Of a DNA stretch of 64,000 bases, positions 10,024-18,981 are shown in pieces. Below the pieces are notes generated by a model. The model did no database searches. It worked only from the letters and a program-made list of their open reading frames with translations, and was not told the origin of the DNA. Each line of letters opens with the position of its first letter. Within the stretch, counting starts at the first letter, position 1. This DNA is from Urophycis tenuis (lineage: Eukaryota; Chordata; Actinopteri; Gadiformes; Phycidae): the NCBI GenBank assembly GCA_036785325.1, contig JAXIVH010000208.1, positions 1-64,000 on the forward strand. The letters are read 5' to 3'. The position numbers and the translations under genes are program-made.

Positions 10024-10918
10024 CCCGTATCCCTATACCTGTGTCGTGTGGCGAGCGGACTCTGCTTCCTCTGACTCCAAAAAGGTGAAACGTTTTTTGT
10101 TGTCGGTCATTATTCTTAAGGTGTTTTTAAGATTCCGTTGATGAGGCAGAAATGTCATGAATAATTGAACGTAGTATGCGCTGATGTATGCTTTCATTGG
10201 GTGTTTGGTGCAAAGCGCACATTACTTAACACTGGAGTGCACAGTGGAATCACAAAAACTCGCCCTTTCATGGCTTCGTGAACGTCCTCGTTTGCACACT
10301 AACGTGGAGCAATTGCACTCCGACCAAAAATAACAAGAGATTATTACGAAGTTCGTTTTGCAGAATGTTTATTTTCATTCTTGTAGAACTAATCCCAATA
10401 ATCTCCAGATGCACAGTCCGCCTTTATGGCGTGTCCTCTGGTCATCTGACCCGAGATGTCAACGCCCATTTTAGTTTTTGCGGGTGTGGCATGTTCCTGC
10501 GTTTCATCAGAGTGGTGCAAAAAGCGTTGTTTCGGCGCCAGTGCGTCGTGTGTGTTATTTCCCCCGCCGCGTTTTGCCCGTGACCTGCCGCCGCCGCGCG
10601 CCTGAGCTAAAAGGCCTGCGGTCCGGTGCCATTTTCCTCCCGTCCGGCAGAACTGCTGCCTCATGAGTCTCACCCTGCTGGACGAGGCCCAGCGGCCCTT
10701 CTGGTGCGCCGGCACCGCCGTCGCCATGACGCCCGCTGAGCGGCCTCTGTCCTATGACTAACCTCGGCGAGCACTTCGCCATGTGCCACCGCCACGCCGA
10801 CGGCCAGGTGGCGATGGAGCTGGCGCGGGTTGAGCGGCACGGGCAGCTGTTCCTCGTCGACCTCCGGCTGCGCGTCGCCCTCCACAAAGTTGAGCGCCAT
10901 TTTGGGAGGAGCTACTGA
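1469..10918 (+). CDS. fbxo15: F-box only protein 15 gene, nine exons, frame broken in this sequence
   Basis: F-box proteins are substrate receptors of SCF ubiquitin ligases. FBXO15 is known from vertebrates and is best studied in mammalian embryonic stem cells. The exon model is 1469-1569, 1802-1905, 2586-2816, 4985-~5186, 6157-6286, 9197-9278, 9602-9748, 9843-9967 and 10651-10918. Most joins have GT/AG borders and agreeing phases. Segments that match the family as I remember it include the F-box (LPTEIL then LDASSLFC), NPYTGLP-like AVSPYTGLPSQTE, LLQPGLVVGVW, YGLHGYTLHI, LTLLDEAQRPFWC, and a C-terminus ending HFGRSY. Frame breaks lie near 1823 and 10759, probably one near 5118, and a locally misframed stretch spans 9243-9278. 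The sequence is therefore either a decaying gene or carries base-level assembly errors. The 32-bp repeat at 10894-10957 duplicates the stop region. I see no clear poly(A) signal close by. Confidence 0.85.
1802..1905 (+). CDS. fbxo15: fbxo15 F-box exon, frameshifted
   Basis: The acceptor cttgtcttag and donor GATGA|gtaagt are clean. The first six codons read LPTEIL in the frame set by the preceding exon. The remainder of the F-box (KILAYLDASSL, then HVNKFFNQLAND) lies in the next frame, which is also the frame required by the following exon. The switch falls at the A4 run 1823-1826; one base too few there explains it. The F-box helix recruits SKP1, so this break would remove the key interaction if it is real. 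Confidence 0.85.
1906..2585. other. fbxo15: fbxo15 intron, poly-C tract near the acceptor
   Basis: It contains no coding signal. A short (CA)n run lies near 2296. At 2519-2563 there is an interrupted poly-C tract directly before the branch and acceptor region of the next exon. Confidence 0.8.
2586..2816 (+). CDS. fbxo15: fbxo15 exon with polyalanine tract
   Basis: It starts after ctcctgcag and ends CTCCG|gtaaga, with phases matching both neighbours. It encodes IWLKLYLSQIGPGKNW, then a run of nine alanines from a (GCG/GCA)n repeat at about 2668-2694, then HWKRRYLK and AVSPYTGLPSQTESVLR. The alanine run is not in the mammalian proteins as I remember them. It is probably a lineage-specific triplet expansion in this GC-rich gene. 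Confidence 0.85.
2817..4984. other. fbxo15: fbxo15 intron with homopolymer and GC tracts
   Basis: Notable contents are C-runs at 2831-2845, (C)n(CA)n at 2971-3010, a G-run at 3789-3809 facing a C-run at 3816-3832, and (GT)n followed by G-run and (GGC)n at 3916-3973. An unrecognised short open frame lies at 3205-3369. A segment at 4438-4660 looks superficially coding, but it does not fit the exon order. Confidence 0.75.
4985..5186 (+). CDS. fbxo15: fbxo15 internal exon, 3' end uncertain
   Basis: After acceptor tcttcccag the exon reads KLRVSWELTMVPQSG, then FSQSALAVCWSHSGWP, aligning with the family block that ends in a conserved Trp-Pro. From about 5118 the next frame (RLASLRLHGVVRVALDCPGL) fits the family better, which suggests a single-base loss between 5105 and 5125. 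I placed the donor at 5186|5187 because it leaves the two nucleotides needed by the next exon, but it is a weak GT site. Confidence 0.65.
5187..6156. other. fbxo15: fbxo15 intron
   Basis: No gene seen. It includes short direct repeats of a gtcggg(c/t)tcgg type around 5450-5540 and poly-C at 5803-5819 and 6096-6114. Confidence 0.7.
6157..6286 (+). CDS. fbxo15: fbxo15 internal exon
   Basis: The borders are ctcccgggcag and TGGAGG|gtgagt. The product contains PGWRSLMGTFDAETL and then MLLQPGLVVGVWR, which matches the LxPGLLVGVW block of the family. It is open throughout and phase 0 at its 3' end, agreeing with the next exon. Confidence 0.88.
7143..7261. repeat. Compound (C)n(CA)n microsatellite
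   Basis: A C-rich stretch passes directly into about 40 CA units with one AA interruption near 7201. It explains the overlapping poly-Thr/His and poly-Cys/Val open frames on both strands. Confidence 0.95.
8773..8812. repeat. Perfect 14-bp inverted repeat, 12-nt loop
   Basis: TACCTCTACTACTG at 8773-8786 is the exact reverse complement of 8799-8812. It lies in an AT-rich part of an fbxo15 intron. The function is unknown. Confidence 0.8.
9107..9154. repeat. (CA)n microsatellite
   Basis: Uninterrupted CA repeat about 40 bp upstream of an fbxo15 exon. Confidence 0.95.
9197..9278 (+). CDS. fbxo15: fbxo15 internal exon, partly misframed
   Basis: It follows ctccctgcag and ends ATTCG|gtcagg. The first part, SVAFVIACLHFH, is in the gene frame. 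The family motif LVERSxLGS then appears one frame over (CTGGTCGAGAGG at about 9244). The exon length nevertheless keeps phase with the next exon. Two compensating single-base changes, or one loss in a CC pair plus one gain near the C-run at 9602, would explain this. Confidence 0.8.
9602..9748 (+). CDS. fbxo15: fbxo15 internal exon (YGLHGY block)
   Basis: It starts after a C-rich acceptor (ccccctcag) and ends GGAAAG|gtgagt. It encodes SNELPDNAPFDDVD, then DYGLHGYTLHILLHN, then GHFPQLFCRK. This is the most conserved stretch of FBXO15 and the strongest single piece of evidence for the gene's identity. It is open throughout. Confidence 0.92.
9843..9967 (+). CDS. fbxo15: fbxo15 penultimate exon
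   Basis: The borders are tccttcag and GTGGAG|gtagcc. The product AQIQNGHIELVAISR, then LSGNIALPWKCEALDG aligns with the family segment that precedes the final domain. It is open and in phase with both neighbours. A (CA)n microsatellite begins only a few bases into the following intron. Confidence 0.88.
9973..10022. repeat. (CA)n microsatellite
   Basis: Uninterrupted CA repeat immediately downstream of an fbxo15 donor site. Confidence 0.95.
10651..10918 (+). CDS. fbxo15: fbxo15 last exon, split by a premature TAA
   Basis: After acceptor cgtccggcag the exon reads NCCLMSLTLLDEAQRPFWC and stops at TAA 10759-10761. One frame over, from about 10763, it continues LGEHFAMCHRHADGQ and ends HKVERHFGRSY at TGA 10916-10918. 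That segment matches the family C-terminus, including its length. A single extra A at 10760-10761 accounts for the break. Confidence 0.87.
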
Positions 10919-10957
10919 AGGCCCCGCGCCATTTTGGGAGGAGTTACTGAAGGGCCC
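10894..10957 (+). repeat. 32-bp tandem duplication over the fbxo15 stop codon
   Basis: A unit starting GCGCCATTTTGGGAGGAG is present twice in tandem with period 32 and few mismatches. It covers the final codons and stop of fbxo15 and repeats them into the 3' untranslated region. Confidence 0.85.
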
Positions 10958-11041
10958 GCGCTGACCTCCCCCAACACGTCGCCGGGGGAAACGACGGCTG
11001 ACGTTGATTGCGTTTTACTTTTGTTCTCGCTGAGTTCTGTT

Positions 11042-11746
11042 GATGTGCATTTTTCAGCCTTTGTATGGGATTTTTTTTTTTTGCCGCAACTTTATATTCA
11101 CAATAATTTAGCTGTTTAAGATTGTGAATCACAGTTAATCCATTGTAAGTTGTTTTAATGAAAACAAGTTGTTTCCACACTCAAAAATAAGAGGACAGTA
11201 CTCACAAGCTTGTGATTGATTTGAGTTACTTACTCGATTGGAGTAAAGACAAATATGGTTAATATGTATATGCCTTGTTGAATATTGTATATGTATTGTA
11301 TATCTTGTCATTAATGTCACAATTTCAAAACCGTATTAAAAGTATGTCAAAATGTGAACACACTGCATTCAAATAATAATGCATTGTTTAAACAGCTAAT
11401 ATGTAACATTTGTAAGAAGCACCCCTTTACAGGGGAGGCAAAGTAACATGAGATTGATACAGAAGGACAAGGAACGGAATAGAGAGGATGGATGTTGCTA
11501 TTTCCTATTGGCTTAAAATTGTTACGTTGTTGCTTCATAGCGAGATAGAGATTTCACACCTTGCACCTTAGTTGAGATGTAACAGCTAATCTAGCTCTAA
11601 GTGCCAGAGGTTGCAGAAGGCAACCAACTGACCCCACCCATCCCTTCCCAAAGACTACGGTGGCCTGTGCTGGTTGTGCATTGTGTTGGGTGCCAGTAGG
11701 TCCTTCGACAATTATGTCATGTGTCAAGTGATGGCGCTCCTTTATT

Positions 11747-11791
<45 letters not shown>

Positions 11792-12840
11792 CTAACCCTA
11801 ACCCTATATATACACAAATTATTCTATAGACCCATTAGTCTGTAAAACTACAGATCATAGTTTACAAGCAAAGGTCATTTTACATTGAAGGTGAATTTTT
11901 TTAGATTTATGTTTTTTTCTTGGGGGGGGGGGGGGGGGGGGGGTTGGGGTGGCTCTAAACTGCAAATAAATCGAGTAATGCAATGTAGTGGCTGGTAGAT
12001 TAATACTCCAAGTCAGTGGGTGATTGCACTTATTACCTTTTTTTAAGACAACAGAGTTTGTGATGCATGATTAGTGATTCATGATAAATGTGATGGTGAC
12101 GAGAAGAAGTGCGACAGCTATCGTTAAATATATATATACAGTATATATAAATATATGGAAACGTGCAGACTCTGACCTGGGTCCTGGTCAAACTTCTAAC
12201 CCAGATGAGATGCCTAGTCAGAGTGGTGGTCAAAAGAAAGCGATTCGTTTGGATTTACTTTACTTTACAAACAAAACACCCATCATTTCATAACAAGACA
12301 CAACAGACTCTTTTGTTTCGCCTACGTGAACACACTGAGAAACGGGCAACTTTAAAGAGAAAAACCACAAAGAACTTGTCGCCAAATAAAAAAAAAGCCA
12401 CACACTCTGGCAGAGACATTAATACTGCCGATTCCTGCCAGGATATCAGCTTTGTGTACCTAGAAACAGGCCCAGGTTTCACAATGAGCACACAAAAACT
12501 TTAAAACAAATCTATGCCTACATTTCCTGTATTGGACTGTAATGTGTCATTTTGTAAAATTTTTGGTTTGTGCCATGCCTCAAAAAAGGTTGAAAAGCAC
12601 TGCTCTAAACTCCATTTGAATATACAATATATTTCATATTTGCTAATTAAGGATACTTATGAGTTTTATATTCCATTTCTGCTAATTCTGTTCCACCAGA
12701 TGCCACTCAATTGTAAACACCACCTTTTAATTAAAATCAGATAAATAATGACACATTTTTAGGTTATTTAAAAAAAAATATATATACAGTATATACTTAA
12801 AATATAAACTAAACAGTTTATATTTTAAGTTTATATTTTA
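11042..12840. repeat. Unclassified interspersed repeat, copy A
   Basis: This 1.8-kb segment is closely repeated at 27475-29003 (copy B) and 58741-61278 (copy C), all in the same orientation. It includes a (TA)n tract (11749-11787) followed by two telomere-like TAACCC units and a G-run (11922-11943). A conserved block at about 12160-12500 reads open in copies A and B (WVLVKLLTQMRCLVRVV...) with no recognisable domain. Copy A ends in a palindromic AT-rich stretch (12795-12840). I see no transposase or reverse transcriptase. Confidence 0.75.
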
Positions 12841-14446
12841 AACCACCAAGCCATTTACTTTAGAAGATGAACTTTACCTGGAATACATGGATCCTTCAAT
12901 GCATAAATTCTACAAGAATGTAATCCACCAGAAGGGATAACTCAGTACTCTTCTACCACTTCCTCATGAAACCTTTAACCTCTACATGTCTCTCACTGCA
13001 TCCTTTATGACAGATTACATAGCACCTTGTTTCAATATTTTTGACTTTATAATTCCATGATAATTGAATGTGCATTTCTTTGTCTGTGCTGACTGCAAGA
13101 CTGTTGGTTTCATGGCTTGAGGGTCTTTACTTTGTAATACCTCATTGGTGTGTGTAAACATCACTCTTGGTGGCACTTTCCATTAGGGATGCACCGATAC
13201 CGATACCAGTATCGGGTATCTGGCCGATACTTCATTAAAATACTCGTACTTGTATTCATTTTTTAATTGCCGATACCACTATGCCAGTAGCCTACATCAA
13301 ACCGGCCGTATGCAGAAATGAGTTGTCCTACCTAACTAACTCGGGGGAGATAATGAATGAGCAGAAACTCAGAGATTCTGCCAAAGGCTTGTGTGTGTGA
13401 AAGTTCGCTGCGAAAAGACGTAACAGTAGGCTAAGTCATGTCGGCGATTTGGGCATATTTTAAGATAAAGTGTCATCCGGCAGACTAAGATCTGTAATGC
13501 TACGGTGTCGAGAGGCGGAAAAGAAAGTACTTCCTTTAATACAAGCAATCTGATAAAACATCTTAAGACGCACCATAGTGCTTAGTACACAGAGTTCACT
13601 AATGCTAGCGGCGTAAGACCGAAGCAGCCAACCTTATGACGTCTTGCAAAAGCGAGAGAAAATGTCCAAAGACAACTCACGGGCAATACAAATAACAGAG
13701 GCACTTACTCACTTCATATCGCTCAATGACCAGACACTTTCAGTTGTTGATAATGTTGGATTTCGCCGTCTTTTAAAAGTGCTAGAGCCCATATATTTGA
13801 TTCCCAGTCGCCTCTACATCACCTATGTGATGTTGCCAAAGGTGTATGATAAAGTGAAAGATCACGTTGACATCATTTGACAACATAGTTCGTTGATTTG
13901 TTTAGCCTTTCTGAAGAAACATGGGAATAGTGCCACATGGTTTGTGTACTTGAAAGAAGGATACTTTTGATAACTGAAACGTGATAATGTGCTTATTAAG
14001 CAATAGTTCTGATCACTTTTTGTGATTATTTTTGTTGTTATTCGCTTTATCTGGTTATATTTACATTTTGTCTAATGTGATGGCATTTTGTCTTTGAAGG
14101 CTTTTTGTTGTTAAAACCAGAAAGCTCTGTTTAGTTTTGGCTTGGAATAGCCTGTTCATTTGGTATAGCCTTACTAAAGGCTTGACATAATCTTCAGAGG
14201 AGAAAATAAAATCTGCCTTCAAATGAATTGCACTTCTTTCATAGAGACCAAATCTAGAAAGTATCGGTACTCGGTATCGGTATCGTATCGGTTTGTAAAA
14301 AAGTGGTATCGGTGCATCCCTATTTTCCATACATACAAACTTATCTTGATCCTAAACACAATTAAGAGTGAAATATACTTTGTTGTTCGATGAAATATCC
14401 ATGTTAGATGGTTGTATTGAGAGATTAGGCAAGGCCTGAAGTCAAA
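12841..14446 (-). repeat. Inverted copy of the ACOT upstream region
   Basis: Outside the hAT insertion, 12841-13183 and 14323-14446 are the reverse complement of sequence upstream of the third ACOT copy (about 52380-52850). They also resemble the regions upstream of ACOT-A and ACOT-B. No ACOT exon follows on the expected side; copy A of the interspersed repeat sits there instead. It is probably the remnant of a further duplicated unit. Confidence 0.75.
13184..14322. mobile_element. hAT transposon, internally deleted
   Basis: The termini are TAGGGATGCACCGATACC and its inverse GGTATCGGTGCATCCCTA. They are flanked by 8-bp near-identical duplications (ctttccat at 13176-13183, ttttccat at 14323-14330), as expected for hAT. 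A 78-codon frame (13644-13880) resembles the region after the BED finger in ZBED-type hAT transposases (ISLNDQ, then VVDNVGFRRLLKVLEP). Only this fragment of the transposase remains, so the copy is non-autonomous. Confidence 0.85.
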
Positions 14447-14468
14447 GTTCTTTTTCTAACTTCGTTCG

Positions 14469-14612
14469 GTGTTTCACTATGGGAATCGCTCTCAGCGTGA
14501 CCATTATGGAAGCTCCAATGACACCACGTCTGTCTCTGACAGACAGGTCGACCTGTGGGAGGGCCCCGCCCCCTCTATATATCTCGGTCGACCCACCAGA
14601 TCGGGTCATTCT
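14469..14612 (+). repeat. DIRS left inverted terminal repeat
   Basis: The 144 bp are nearly identical to the reverse complement of 20221-20363; for example, CAGCGTGACC on the left corresponds to CAGCGTGTCC on the right. A TATATAT motif inside may act as a promoter for the element; that is an inference. Confidence 0.93.
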
Positions 14613-15031
14613 CGCTTTCTTCCCATGCGGAAACGTTATCAAGCTCCCTCAGCGCATCCAAATAAGTCGGATTAATCGGTTACCAGCTTAACAGCTAATA
14701 GACGTCCCGTCATAGGAGAACGTCGCCTAGCGCGGTGTCCGCAGCGACTTAGATTGTGCTGATAAGCTTCGTGAGAAGTGAGTTTTGTGACTGGGAATAG
14801 TGTCCGCGTTGTGGCGAACTATTCCTGTAGGCTACGACGTATTAAATTACTCGTAGCTTCGTTGGCTTCGGGCTCGCGCGTCAGAACGCTAGCCCGAACA
14901 GGTCAGCTAACATTAACTTGTTGGCTAACCAAGCCATAACGAATAGCTATCGCGTTGCGGCGGGCTATTCATTAAAGCACGGTTATAACCAGGCTCACGC
15001 CTGTATAACCGGCTTATAAGGCTAACGTGTC

Positions 15032-16633
15032 GTGACGAGCCTCATTCCTAGGCTAACGCCCGGGTTATTCTCTCTCCATTGGCCATGTCTGCGCCCGCGG
15101 CCCGAGCCGAAGGAGGCAGGGGGTGCCTCCCGCCCGTGTCCCGCGTCATGCGGAGCCACCATCTCGGGCAGGGATCCGCACCCACTATGCATCGCGTGCA
15201 TGGGTGCTAAACACGCCCAAGCTTCGCTTGTTGACCGCCTCGTATGTGCCCACTGCGCCGCTATGGCGGAGAAAACTCTGGAGAGGAGATTAAGAGTGGC
15301 GGTAGCTAGTGCGGGTAGTCAGAACCCCAGCCTAGCCGCTACAGCCACCGGAGCAAAAGCTGACCTTCAGCCGCGAGCTTCTAAAAGCTGGGCGGACTCA
15401 ATGGAAGAGGCTGATGCTCGGGATGTGCATGTCATGCCCCCGCTGTTCGGGGACGATAGTCTCATCGGACCGGGGTGCGAAAGCGACGATGCGGACGGCG
15501 ACGCCGGTTCCGACATCCTCGATTTTGACATGGAGGAGGGGGAGGATGACTCCACTTTCCCGACGGAGCTGCAATCCCGACCGCTCAGCTCATCAGGAGC
15601 GGCCTCCCCGGTTGACAACGGCCTGTACGAGGTCTGCAAACGGGCTGCAGCCAAACTAAACATCCCATGGCCAGCGGCCCAGGGCATGGAGGGGAAGGAG
15701 AGGGACCTGTACGACGGTAAACGTCTCCCTCCGGCACAACCTCCAGCCAAGCAGCTGCTCCCAGCGGTCCCTGCCTGCATGAGGGAAATGAGCCGGTTTT
15801 GGTCCAGCCCGTATAAGAGCAAGCTGGCCACACAAGGCTATTCCAAGCTGGAGGTGCGGGACATGGGTGACCTGGGGTTGGCCGAGCCCCCAGTTGTGGA
15901 ACCATCAGTGGCTTACCACCTTCACCCGAACCGCCGAGCCATCTCAGCGTCCTCAAACATCACCTTGCGCGGTAAGAGCGAACGCACAGCCGCGGGTATT
16001 TATCAAAGAATGTATAAATACGCGGCTCAGTCTGTGTGCTCCCTGAATGCGGTTACGTTGTTAACGGCATATCAGTCGGAGATTTTGGAGGAGATGGGTC
16101 AGCAGCTGGACTCAGGGGTCCCGAACCCAGTGCTTTGGGATGAGATCTGTGTGGTGAACGATCTCATCCTACGCTCCTCCCGGGGAGCGGTGCAGGGCAG
16201 CGGGCGCGTCATGGGCCTGGCGGTGTCAGGAGAGCGTGCTCTCTGGCTGAACCTGTCGGGTCTGGGGGACACACAAAAGGCGGAGGTGATGGACGCCCCC
16301 TACGACCCCACTAAGGGTCTCTTCGGCCCGGCGCTACAGAAGATGAGGGAGACGAGCCCCCTCAGAAAGCAGGAGGGTGAGGCTTTCGACCTATGTTTGC
16401 CCCGCAAACAGACGCCGCGACCCGCAGCGCGCCCAGGCTTCGCTGCAGCGGCCGCTGCAGCGAGAGGGAGACAGCCGGACACCAAACAGGCGCACAGGCC
16501 CACGGCTAGCCGCGGCGATCAGCAGCCGAGAGCGGCGAATAACATGCCGTGGGGTAAGCAGTCTTTCGCGGCGGTAGCAGCTAAATGCCGCCCTCCACAC
16601 TCTGCGGAGGGGAGGAAGAGGCGCTCCACCTGA
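15032..16633 (+). CDS. DIRS ORF1, gag-like protein
   Basis: This 533-codon frame is the first ORF of the element and is expected to encode the nucleic-acid-binding structural protein. Near residues 35-80 there are cysteine pairs (CPASC, CIACMGAKH, CAHCAAM) that could bind zinc. An acidic stretch (DDADGDAGSDILDFDMEEG) lies near residues 155-175, and an Ala/Arg-rich basic C-terminus follows. The last 49 bases overlap the RT ORF. The true start may be this ATG or a later one. It is intact. Confidence 0.85.
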   Translation: MTSLIPRLTPGLFSLHWPCLRPRPEPKEAGGASRPCPASCGATISGRDPHPLCIACMGAKHAQASLVDRLVCAHCAAMAEKTLERRLRVAVASAGSQNPSLAATATGAKADLQPRASKSWADSMEEADARDVHVMPPLFGDDSLIGPGCESDDADGDAGSDILDFDMEEGEDDSTFPTELQSRPLSSSGAASPVDNGLYEVCKRAAAKLNIPWPAAQGMEGKERDLYDGKRLPPAQPPAKQLLPAVPACMREMSRFWSSPYKSKLATQGYSKLEVRDMGDLGLAEPPVVEPSVAYHLHPNRRAISASSNITLRGKSERTAAGIYQRMYKYAAQSVCSLNAVTLLTAYQSEILEEMGQQLDSGVPNPVLWDEICVVNDLILRSSRGAVQGSGRVMGLAVSGERALWLNLSGLGDTQKAEVMDAPYDPTKGLFGPALQKMRETSPLRKQEGEAFDLCLPRKQTPRPAARPGFAAAAAAARGRQPDTKQAHRPTASRGDQQPRAANNMPWGKQSFAAVAAKCRPPHSAEGRKRRST

Positions 16634-18981
16634 CGCGCGCAACCCCTCTCTCATCCCCCCCTCCTCCGTTGAAAATGCGACGAGGAGAGAGGGTGAATGT
16701 TTGCCCCGCACAGTTCGGCGCTACAGCTCGTATCACGGGTTCTCGAGCCAGCAGCCAGTGTTTTCCTCCGCTACCCCCAGGAGAGGAGGAAGCGGGATTG
16801 TTATGTCTGTGCCACCAAGCACCGCACACGCAGTGTCACCGTACACTTTCCCCCAGTGTTTCAATAAGCACTCCCAATCTGTGTTCCCGAGCAGAAATGC
16901 ATGTTCCCGGTTTGACGATAATAAAGTCAGCAACTTCGCAGCCAAGCATAAAGCTAAGGGCGAGTTGCACCCCACAAAACAAAAAACAAAACAACAGATT
17001 AGGGGAGAGGGTTTATTCTCCTCTCCCCCCTCTAGAGGGCACTTTTGCCCCTCTAGAGGGACGTCTCTCCTCTCTCACGGAGGTAGAGACGGCGCAGAGA
17101 GGCTCCGTAGGACCTCTCGCTGCGCAGATTGGCAACTGGCGCGCATGCGCAGTTCACCCGTGGGTGCTGTCCACTATAAACCGGGGTTACAGGCTACAGT
17201 TTGCTGTAAAACCACCGAGATTCAACGGTGTTTTAGAGTCAGTGGCGGATGGGGAAGCCGCACAGGTTTTACAGAACGAGATCACATCTCTTTTAATCAA
17301 GAGAGCAGTCAGAGTGGTCCCAAGCGAGGAAAGTCAGCAGGGTTTCTACTCCCGCTACTTTCTTATTCCGAAGAAGGGGAGCGCTGCGCTCCGCCCTATT
17401 TTGGACCTGCGTGTATTGAACAGTCACCTGAGAAAATACACATTCAAAATGTTAACACACAAGGTGCTATGTCAGTCTATCCGCCCGAACGACTGGTTCG
17501 TGACGATAGATTTAACGGACGCATATTTCCACATAGATATCCTTCCCGCACACAGAAAATTTCTCAGGTTTGCGCATCGAGGCACAACCTACGAATATCA
17601 AGTTCTTCCGTTTGGGCTGTCACTAGCCCCTCGGGTGTTCAGCAAGTGTGTAGAAGCAGCACTGTCTCCGTTGAGAGACAGAGGCATCAGGATTTTTTCG
17701 TATTTAGACGATTACCTGATATGCTCCCATTCACAAGAACAAGCTCACAGCGATGCAGAGACGGTGACGTCACATCTCATGAGTTTGGGCTTTATGATAA
17801 ACTGGTCAAAAAGCCGGTTGCAACCCACACAGAGCACTGTTTATCTGGGTCTCAGCATAAACTCCCTCTCATATCGTATCACTCTCTCACCGGAGAGGAT
17901 ACAGGCGTTCACTCAGTGTTTGGCACGCTTCCAGCTCGGCGCTGCGGTGCCGTTCAGAGTTTGCCTTCGGCTACTGGGTTTGATGGCATCAGTCATATCA
18001 GTAGTGAGACTGGGCCTCCTCATGATGAGGGATGTGCAGAGGTGGGTAGCATCGTTAAAATTGTGCTCGCGCCGTCACCTCCGCCGTGTGGTGACGGTCT
18101 CAGCGGTGGCCATGACGGCTCTCCGTCAGTGGCGGAACCCGGCGGTGTTCTCTCAGGGAGCGCGCTTGGGAACAGTGGCGTCGAGGGTTGTCATGACAAC
18201 GGACGCGTCGCTGACAGGATGGGGAGCGACTTTCGAGGGCAGAGCCGTGAACGGCGTCTGGCCGACGGAATTAACTCATGCTCACATAAATTATTTGGAG
18301 TTAATGGCGGTGTTTCTGGCCGTGAAACATTTTTTACCGCTCATCAGAGACAAACATGTCCTGTTAAAGTCCGACAACTCCACGGTGGTAGCGTATGTGA
18401 ACCGTCAGGGAGGCACACGATCGCTGAAGCTTCACAAGTTAGCTCGCAAGATTATTCTGTGGAGCAGCTCCCGGCTGGGGTCGCTACGGGCGACACATGT
18501 GGCGGGAGTGCTGAACAGAGGTGCAGACCTCATGTCAAGGGGAAACCCTCTGTTTGGGGAGTGGAAACTCCATCCACAAGTGGTGTCTCAGGTGTTTCGG
18601 AGATACGGGCAGGCTGCCGTAGATCTGTTCGCATCGCAGGAAAACGCACAGTGCCCTCTGTTTTTCTCCCTGGCAGACACGAACGCACCATTAGGGGTAG
18701 ACGCGTTGGCTCACCCGTGGCCAGACGTCCTGTTGTACGCGTTCCCTCCCCTCAGCCTGATCTCCCCCACTCTGGCCAGGGTGAGGGAGCAGGGCTTGTC
18801 ACTGGTTCTGATAGCCCCGCGGTGGCCATCCAGACACTGGGTGGCGGAGATAGTGCAGATGCTGTCGGGTCAGCCGTGGGCCCTTCCGCCGCGCAGGGAC
18901 CTCTTATCCCAGGCTCGGGGGGAGATCTATCATCCCCATCCCGAACATGTGGCGCTGTGGGCTTGGCCCGTGAGAGGCTGA
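16585..18981 (+). CDS. DIRS reverse transcriptase / RNase H
   Basis: This frame has 798 codons. The RT palm motifs are visible: LDLRVLNSHL, then DLTDAYFHI, then LPFGLSLAPRVF, and the catalytic YLDD at about residue 373. An RNase H domain follows (TTDASLTGWGATF, then LELMAVFLAV, then SDNSTVVAYVNRQGG), and then a region typical of DIRS C-termini (FASQENAQCPLFFS). There are no internal stops. It overlaps ORF1 by 49 bases, and the recombinase frame overlaps its 3' end. All catalytic residues I can check are present. Confidence 0.93.
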   Translation: MPPSTLCGGEEEALHLTRATPLSSPPPPLKMRRGERVNVCPAQFGATARITGSRASSQCFPPLPPGEEEAGLLCLCHQAPHTQCHRTLSPSVSISTPNLCSRAEMHVPGLTIIKSATSQPSIKLRASCTPQNKKQNNRLGERVYSPLPPLEGTFAPLEGRLSSLTEVETAQRGSVGPLAAQIGNWRACAVHPWVLSTINRGYRLQFAVKPPRFNGVLESVADGEAAQVLQNEITSLLIKRAVRVVPSEESQQGFYSRYFLIPKKGSAALRPILDLRVLNSHLRKYTFKMLTHKVLCQSIRPNDWFVTIDLTDAYFHIDILPAHRKFLRFAHRGTTYEYQVLPFGLSLAPRVFSKCVEAALSPLRDRGIRIFSYLDDYLICSHSQEQAHSDAETVTSHLMSLGFMINWSKSRLQPTQSTVYLGLSINSLSYRITLSPERIQAFTQCLARFQLGAAVPFRVCLRLLGLMASVISVVRLGLLMMRDVQRWVASLKLCSRRHLRRVVTVSAVAMTALRQWRNPAVFSQGARLGTVASRVVMTTDASLTGWGATFEGRAVNGVWPTELTHAHINYLELMAVFLAVKHFLPLIRDKHVLLKSDNSTVVAYVNRQGGTRSLKLHKLARKIILWSSSRLGSLRATHVAGVLNRGADLMSRGNPLFGEWKLHPQVVSQVFRRYGQAAVDLFASQENAQCPLFFSLADTNAPLGVDALAHPWPDVLLYAFPPLSLISPTLARVREQGLSLVLIAPRWPSRHWVAEIVQMLSGQPWALPPRRDLLSQARGEIYHPHPEHVALWAWPVRG

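Noticed and set aside
11790..11810. Telomere-like TAACCCTAACCC as an interstitial telomere
   Set aside because: Only two units, and the same motif recurs at the same place in repeat copies B and C, so it belongs to the repeat.
15367..15956. Minus-strand open frames under DIRS ORF1
   Set aside because: Shadows of a GC-rich coding sequence on the opposite strand with no domain.
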